Shown here piece by piece: positions 57,241-64,000 of a stretch of DNA of 64,000 nucleotides. The stretch comes from Bryum argenteum (Eukaryota > Streptophyta > Bryopsida > Bryales > Bryaceae). Below the pieces are notes generated by a model. That model worked only from the letters and a program-made list of their open reading frames with translations, ran no database searches and had not been told where the DNA came from. The DNA lies in contig CM073324.1 in NCBI GenBank assembly GCA_037043015.1, forward strand, positions 22,894,097 through 22,958,096, written 5' to 3'. Within the stretch, counting starts at the first letter, position 1; the number at the start of each line of letters is the position of its first letter. Position numbers and translations under genes: made by a program.

Positions 57241-60200
57241 ACTGCTAACACGTAATTCGTTATAATGGGAATATTCAGATTATCAAATTGATGACAATTG
57301 AGATTGAGTTGAGCCAAATGTACTGTGTGGGTACATTTAGCTCGACTCGAGTTAAACCCACAGCTCTTATGCAAATCTTTCTTTCTAAAATTCTTTCTCT
57401 TTGTAAAGATCAAAAGTTTAAACACTTTGATAGTGTTTGAACAACTGCTCTTTAGTAGATTTTGGAAGTTTTTTTATTCGTCCCATCATTCCATATTGAT
57501 TGTAGTGCTAAGTGCTTGTTTACGTTTCAAAGAAAGGGCTTAACTTTTATTCTACACTAGTTTTGGAGGGAGAACTGTAGTGCAAAACTTGTATTACGTT
57601 GAGGAGGTTTTTGTTTTTGGAATATTGCCACTAGCAAAACAATAAAACCTTACATTAAATGAGCTTCATTCTTGAAATGAAGAATATTGAAAATTTCTAA
57701 AATCTTCACTTTATATAGATGGTTTGAACACCAAAGAGAGTTGTTCAAACAGTGGGTGTGTTTGGTTTAAACCACCCTTTCAAACATTGTTTGGACATTC
57801 AAACTATAGTGTCAAAGTGGTTCATACACTATCAAAACAGTCTTTCACCCAATGTTATAACATAGATTTTGCACTGTCTAGTGATATTCACAACGATCGA
57901 TGGATCTTAATCACCTGTAATAAGATATTTTTCATGGTGTGATGGTGGTAAGTGATTAGATTAGAAGGAGCATGAAGAAGGCACTTGCATGCTCTCACCA
58001 ATAGTTCATCACCAACTTTGGAGTTTTAAATTTTTCTAGCTTTACTGAAAACAAAGTAAACGCTACCACATGTTTGATGAAATTGCGACTTTGAAGTCTG
58101 AACTTTCGCTTCTCCATTTATAATATTTGAGAACGTCTCAATGACATATATTGATGTATGGCTTTTTGCTCTTGGGTGATGGTCTGGTTGGGGTACCCAA
58201 AAAGGTTGTCCCATGAACAATTGCACTCTATGCTGGTGTGACAAACATATCCATTTTTAAACTGTAATACAATAAGACTTCATTAGATGTGGTTTTAGTT
58301 GTCTATACTTATAATGTATCAGGAAAAAAAATTAAAAATTAAAAAAAATATTTTGAAGTAATTTTATTTGATTTTTTAGTTGAAAAAGTAAGTCATGTCC
58401 CAATAACCTAAAATCCATAGAATCAAGCAAATGGAATATCAACCATTTTTATTTTAATATAATTTTAAAATATGACCTACATCTTCTTGTATAGAATACA
58501 AAATAATTTATTTGATAATAAAAAAATTAATTCATTGTGCACTATAATGCCTGCAAATCCCCAAATTCAACACTTTTTCCCTCATCTATGAATGGATCCA
58601 AAAAAAATAAAAAATCTAAAAGAAAATCTATAGGCATATATACTTTGATTTCAGTGAGGTGCATGATATTTTATTTTCTATTTTAGGGTCTTTTTACTTG
58701 ATTAAAATGACTAAATTAGACAAACTTTGGAGGCTTTCAATAAAAATAACCTAATTAGTGTGTCCAAAAAGTGATACCCCAAGCTTACCATTGCCCTCTT
58801 GCATTATATAATTTTGGCTAAAAATTCATTCTAAGTTTCTTTTGAGAATGTAAGGTAGAGTTTCCTAAAAATGTGCATTTTCAGTTAGATTGGATGGAAC
58901 AAGCACCATAATTATGTGAATCAGTCACCTCAAAGTGGATTGCCATTGTATGGAATCATGCTTTGAGTGGATTCATGTAATCAATAATTATCTACGTTCG
59001 CAATAGAGCAACAACAATTCCTTTTAAAGGGGTTTTAGAGGGTTTTAGAGGGTTTTGAGTTTTTCAGGACCTCCGTCCATTGCAAGGTTCATCGAAAAAT
59101 AATTTAAGTACTTTCCTGAAATATGAGATTTTGGGGAATGGTACTTAGTTATACATAACAATGTCTTTTCAAGAGAAGCTGCATTTTTTGCATTCTATGC
59201 AGCTATAGTGCTTGCTCAAAGTCAAATGCTCAAAAAAATTCCAACTTCACATTCTTTGTCGAATGCATTGATTTCCCAATCTATGCTATGAGAATTTTGG
59301 TGAAGCTTCTCATACTAGATCATCCTAGCACATCCTACAATTAGAATTTTGCAGATCATGTTTTGAAGAGCCTAAAAATTCTCTAAGGGATGTGCATGTT
59401 GCAAGGGTAAGTTCAAGCTTCCTACCCCTTGGGCCAATTGGGGTCAAAGAAAAAAAGTGAACCCAAGTGGAATTATATAGAAGTGGAATCATTCTACATG
59501 AATGTATTATCAATTTTCAGACTTTTTGATGCCTTAACATGCATAGGCTCTAAAAGAGTCCACAAGGACAACTCATATTTCGGTAGCTTGTGCCAATTGA
59601 GGAGTGCCTTGTGTTGTATTGGAGTCTTGTATGCATAGTAATAGATCAAAAATTTCTCGTAATTGACAGCATTTATACAAAATGGTTTTAAAAGGGTGCT
59701 GAAGTATGAGTTTTCCTACCCTAAGAATTGCATCCTTCCAAATCATGCATTGTAAGGTTCTTATTTTAACCAATTAATGTACAATGAAAGTATTCTCAGT
59801 TAAGAAATACATCTAAACAAAAGCAGAAAATCTCCCTGAAGAAACAACTACATTGTTTTCTTGTCGCACTATGAGGTTTCCGCTAGAGGAACATGTCAAA
59901 ATGCTCACAAATATCAATGCCAAGGACTCAAGTGGGTTAAAATGCAAGGGGTTCCGTTGTACACAACACTTGTTGGTACAGAAGATCAGGAAAGGTTAAT
60001 GCAACTTGCTACAAAGTAAAGCCACAGAAATTTGATTTGGTTGTCTTCATCAAAAGATAACCAGAAGAAAAGAATGACCCAAGAAAAACAAAAGGCAAGA
60101 TCCAAAATGAGGCTATGCGAAATCTGTATTTGTAAGTTACAACGACAATGCAAAGGACTACCATGGAAGAGGTCATGTGAGTGTGCGGGAAGCAACCAAT

Positions 60201-60412
60201 GTTCAACACATCTGCTCTGTTTAAATTTGCTTCTCAAAAGCATAGCTACGATCAAGTCGGAAGCATGTACAGATTTGCTGCAAAATTCACTCACGTATCT
60301 ATGGAAACTTGGCATATACAGACTGAAACCTGGGTTATGTACTAATTAAGAAGGTGTTTATAAGATACACTAAAGATTTCAAGCTTTATACCATACTTCA
60401 TGTGATGTATAC
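57241..60412. other. AT-rich interval without a recognised gene
   Basis: No supported gene. A loosely inverted pair around 57417-57845 (blocks TTTGATAGTGTTTGAAC and its inverse) may be a decayed MITE, and a triple GGGTTTTAGA-like run lies at 59030-59060. Otherwise unstructured to the eye. Confidence 0.45.
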
Positions 60413-61667
60413 TCACGCACCTGGATCGATTGGATCATAGTATCTTCTTTGACCACCATACCTAAAGCAACTGCAATGTCGCATGAATGAGAAGCAGACA
60501 TACAAGATTCCTGCAACCAGCATACCCAGCAGAATCACCAGCAAGCACCGCTTCACAATTCTCCACCAGATGCTTGGCTTCTCAACTGCACCGCAAGGCA
60601 CGACCACAGTAAGCCACTATATTCAAGTAAGGCACCTTTGCATGTGTCAATTGTTTCATACAGTATCAACAACTCCAATGTCTAGCATTTGAATTTAGGA
60701 ATAACACCATATTGTTTGACTAGGAGTTTTCCATGATCTTGAAGTTATGTAGCCAGAAACTTTTGGAACAATTTGAATGGGTATGAAGAACACAACTGTC
60801 ATGTAATAAGGCATGAAGAGGTAGATACTTGTCCACGTAGTATTGTTTGCAAAATTACAATCAGAAATGAGTGGGAAGTGGGCTTTAGAGGCACATATGA
60901 ACATTCTATTGTCTCAAACTGAACTTGCAGGTTTCTCAATTTACATTCTCCAGTTCCATTTCAATCATATGAAATACAAGCATACGAGATGATAGTATAG
61001 AAGATGATAGCGAAGGAAGAGTTTGATACTTACGTCGATGGATTGAGAGATAGTAGAAGTTTCTAGAGTGGCCGGGGGCGGAAATCGTAATCACCAAATC
61101 CACTGTTTCTCCATGAGCGATAGGTATTGGAGGACTCTCTTCGCCGCTGATTATTCTCGAAGAATTAAGCTTGAGTTTGTACTTCTGCTCACAGCAACAT
61201 TCTTTAAATTCAGAATCATTCCGAATTTCTAAAAACCTCAACAGTCTGGGCTAAGAGCGTACCTGGATATGTGAAGGCACAGAAATTGCAATGCGAACAC
61301 CGGAAACAGATTCACCGACAGTCGTTTTGTACTGATGCACATTCGGGTCAAAAGGAGGGACGAGTTGAAATCCGTTCAGAATTTCGAAAGATTTTAAACT
61401 GACAGGAGGTGGTGGCGGAGGCGAAGGAGGCGGGGGTGGCGGGGATGGGGGTGGAGGAGATGGAGGAGGAGGAGAGGGAGGTGGAGGAGATGGCGATGGC
61501 GGAGGAGGGTGATGGTGATGGTGATGATCGACGAAAATGCTCCCACTCTCGATGCCAGGAGAGTACGAAACCTGCGGAATTCCTTGTGGCCATTTCACAC
61601 GATCGCCCAGGGAAGCAGAGGGCAGGATCAGAAGTGCAAACAAACAAATGGCCCTAGCAGCCCACAT
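60413..61667 (-). CDS. Proline-rich type I membrane protein with cadherin-like beta-sandwich
   Basis: Predicted cell-surface protein of 242 residues in three exons: 61667-61263, 61184-61034 and 60585-60413. In order: signal peptide (1-20), short lumenal segment, six histidines (48-53), a PPPPSP-type hydroxyproline-rich stretch (54-88) like extensins, then a domain at about 91-185 beginning LKSFEILNGFQLVPPFDPN. That pattern (L-x-x-L-x-x, F-D-P, later Y-x-x-x-V) matches the cadherin-like beta-sandwich family PF12733. A membrane helix follows near 199-220 (RCLLVILLGMLVAGILY) with a Cys/Tyr-rich cytosolic tail. The extensin-like part is likely glycosylated and wall-associated. The stop lies inside GCGTGAGT, a good splice donor, so a further 3' exon is possible. 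Confidence 0.65.
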
Positions 61668-62059
61668 GATTTCGACCGGCTCTCTTGCACTCTTCAGATC
61701 AAAAATCTCCGCTACCTCCAATTCTTACAGGTGCCCATGTTTCCTGCCCTCCTGATTTACTTCCATCATCGTATTCACCCTCAAATTTCAAAGAGCATGT
61801 AACTGATATGAGTACACCACTTGCAGACAAGCAACCCTAAGGAGAATCCGCTTCAGGCTGAAACGAGCCACGAGATAATGATGACCACGATGGCCCACCT
61901 GTCAAGAATACTCACAAGCGTCTCATGTTGCATCACGAAGTTGGAACGAGTCCACTAACGAAGGAACTTTGTCATCCAGATTCCTCAATCTAATTTTAGA
62001 ATATGACAAATAGGGCCGCAAAGAGCTGCCATCTGTCAATACAAGAGGGGCACCTTTAA

Positions 62060-62270
62060 ATGCTAGCAGCGTTTCTCGGAGCCCCATCAGACAATGGGAT
62101 TTTTTCTTCAGACTCCATGAAATTTTCGATTTAGACCCTCAACGACCGTGTTTGAGAATTTTGAATTCCCCATGTTACCTTGAATGTCTACTTCTTAGCA
62201 TGCTAAACCAAAACATTAGAAGTTTATGGGCTCTTTACCCCTCCCCTCCCCGAGAAACGCTCGTAGCACT
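62060..62270. mobile_element. Small TIR element, family E copy 2
   Basis: Ends TGCTAGCAGCGTTTCTCGG and its inverse (CGAGAAACGCTCGTAGCA) form a 19-bp imperfect terminal inverted repeat. Interior landmarks match 23541-23780. Target duplication not identified. Confidence 0.6.
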
Positions 62271-62301
62271 GATCTAGAGTGATCATACGAAAGAATGATG
62301 G

Positions 62302-62391
62302 CTACCCTACAGACTTCATCTCCGTCAATGGTTGGCCATCTGCTGGCTACCCTACAGACTTCATCTCCTTCAATGGTTGGCCATCTGCGGC
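62302..62391. repeat. 45-bp tandem duplication
   Basis: GGCTACCCTACAGACTTCAT through GGTTGGCCATCTGC occurs twice in direct succession with almost no difference. Confidence 0.85.
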
Positions 62392-62827
62392 CGTCGACCT
62401 ATCAGGCAATTGAAACACGGCGTAATTCCGATTAATGCATGATCAATCCGCTCTCAAGCCAATTTTCAGGCAATCTCCAATTGACAAATATTTGAATCGG
62501 AGCCCAATTGCCAAGATGAGCACGAAGCATTCACAGTTTGCAACCATATGAAACCAACAGACATACGTACACGTGGGTAGGCATCTGCCACAAATTATGC
62601 TCTTGATAATAGAAAGAATTACCAAACTTGAAATCAAATAACTGTAAATTGTACCGTAGAAAGTAGACAGCTCTAGTACTAAACTGCTACCCACCTACTC
62701 TCCTACATATGGTTCAAGGCGGTCCTCTGGAATGTCTTATGAAATGTATATACCAATATGTACAGCTCCAATTGCCACTTCACGAGATGCTGGTGATGTT
62801 TGTTGCACCAATTTAAGCATCCATTGA

Positions 62828-63903
62828 TTACTGCCGAGGGGACATTGTGACTTGTACACCGTTTTTCATCGGCATAACCATAGTGGAAGTGTAGGTGATT
62901 TCTTGTCCAGGAACCAACTGGAATGTAAAGAAATGAAATAGGAGTGCTACAGTTACTTTTAGCTGTAAAAACGCCGAATCTCGGCCCAAGCAGATACGAG
63001 GCCCCGCCTGCAGCCACAAAAATCAGTAGTATCAAGATCGAGAAAACTGAAATATCGTGAATCTTAGAATGTTCAAGTGTCCAATTTGTAAGCCTCCTAA
63101 CAGCAACTGGTAACAATTGAAACCTTGTCTGTAGAACCGTTCAAGCTAGTATTTTGCATATACAAGAAAAGTGTCCAAGTTGTGAACAGCATTGACGAAG
63201 GTCACAACTTGGAAGAACAATATCCAGTACCTGAAAAACTGTGTACTTAAATGGAGATTCGTTATGGAAAACTCCGTCCCTCAGCCACCTCTCAGGTTTG
63301 ATTTCCATCACATCGGGGCCCCAAAGGAAAGGCATTCTTCCCATGGCGTATGGTACATATTGAACTATCTCTCCCTTCTTCACGACTGTTCCATCAGGGA
63401 GTATATCATCGACAAGTACGGCCTTGCCATCCTGTTCATAAGAAGTGAAAACGCCATGATGCTAGCTTCTCTGTCCAAAGGTGTGAAGCAACAACGGTCT
63501 ACCAAGCATGCATATGGATCGGAGAATAAGAGGAGAATACTAACAGGGAGCGAGTTGCATGAGAAAATTTGCTTACTCTGGGCACTGGCGGATGCAACCG
63601 GAGACTTTCAGAAAGTGCAGCATGGAGGTAGTGCAAACGGCCCAAGTTGTCATGAGTTAAGTGTTCCGCCATGGAGTCGAAGTCAGCGTGTTTACCGACC
63701 ACTTTAATCCCTTCCTCATAAATCTTTTCTGCAACCTCCGGGTGACAGCACATTTCGTACATGAACCATGCAAGGGTGGCGGCTGTGGTGTCCCTACCAG
63801 CAAGCAAGAAATCAAGAGAAATGTCTCTCAATTCCTTATCGCTGTAGCTATCCTCAGCCCCGCGCGCATGAGACATGAACTTGGAAAGCAAGTCTTCCTT
63901 CTC
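62828..63903 (-). CDS. Cytochrome P450, CYP704-like, 3' part
   Basis: C-terminal part of a clan 86 P450, cut off by the window edge. Exons 63903-63577, 63431-63231 and 63007-62828 join in frame to 235 residues. Seen: I-helix AGRDTTAATLAWFMY, K-helix ESLR in HAALSESLRLHPPVP, PERW (IKPERW) and the haem loop FQAGPRICLG split by the last intron. These resemble CYP704, whose characterised members hydroxylate long-chain fatty acids for sporopollenin, so a role in spore or pollen wall is possible but inferred. A further exon probably lies at about 63955-64000 (NCDNFVWKVLSDR on the minus strand). It is not a close copy of the P450 at 15.4-17.1 kb, which has no introns. Confidence 0.82.
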
Positions 63904-64000
63904 CTAGAAAACCATATAGAAACATGAAACATTGCGATCAGACAAGACTTTCCATACAAAGTTGTCGCAATTTCTGACGGAAGCTTCAGCGATTCCTTAA

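Larger units (their letters stand above)
61668..62827. other. Spacer between two minus-strand genes
   Basis: It holds the promoter of the proline-rich gene near 61700, the small TIR element at 62060-62270, a 45-bp tandem duplication at 62302-62391, and the 3' flank of the P450 near 62827. No gene. Confidence 0.5.

Overview
The window reads as nuclear DNA of a land plant. It holds a WRKY factor, an S1-type (self-incompatibility-like) secreted protein, a PCC13-62-type desiccation-related protein, two clan-86 cytochrome P450s and a proline-rich cell-surface protein. Most genes have short GT-AG introns. The rich load of DNA transposons, the DUF7869-type element and the TTAA-flanked elements make me lean towards a seedless plant (bryophyte, lycophyte or fern). 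That is an inference from content, not something the sequence proves.

Layout. 0.2-2.2 kb: three-exon WRKY gene (+). 2.2-9.7 kb: no gene; small CACTA-type elements, a tandem duplication, fragments of a SINE-like repeat, a 0.39 kb TIR element and several TTAA-flanked TIR elements. 9.7-12.4 kb: ten-exon dCMP deaminase (+). 12.9-14.4 kb: three-exon desiccation-related protein (-), convergent with the deaminase. 15.4-17.1 kb: intronless P450 (-). 19.03-23.52 kb: a nest of elements, with a Harbinger-type element containing a TTAA-type element that contains a Tc1-like element with 566-bp inverted ends. 25.36-36.99 kb: an 11.6-kb interval bounded by matching inverted termini and TTA direct repeats. 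It carries a DUF7869-type gene (-) and, divergently, a decayed gene with ParB-like and probable amino-methyltransferase-like parts (+). 37-44.9 kb: repeats only. 44.9-47.2 kb: nine-exon gene for a secretory single-pass membrane protein (+). 48.9-50.3 kb: unrecognised five-exon gene (+). 50.3-55.5 kb: repeats, including one SINE-like insertion with clear target duplications. 55.8-56.2 kb: S1-family secreted protein (+), followed by a degenerate tandem array in its 3' flank. 60.4-61.7 kb: proline-rich protein with a cadherin-like beta-sandwich and a membrane anchor (-). 62.8-64.0 kb: 3' part of a CYP704-like P450 (-), cut by the window edge.

The host genes do not form a pathway. They are ordinary dispersed plant genes on small islands separated by repeat. 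The most unusual material is the mobile DNA: the 11.6-kb element, the set of piggyBac-like TTAA elements (one with an internal empty-site comparison), and the three-layer nest at 19-23.5 kb. All exon models were built by eye from reading frame, splice dinucleotides and family conservation. Their total lengths are in frame, but none was checked against transcripts.
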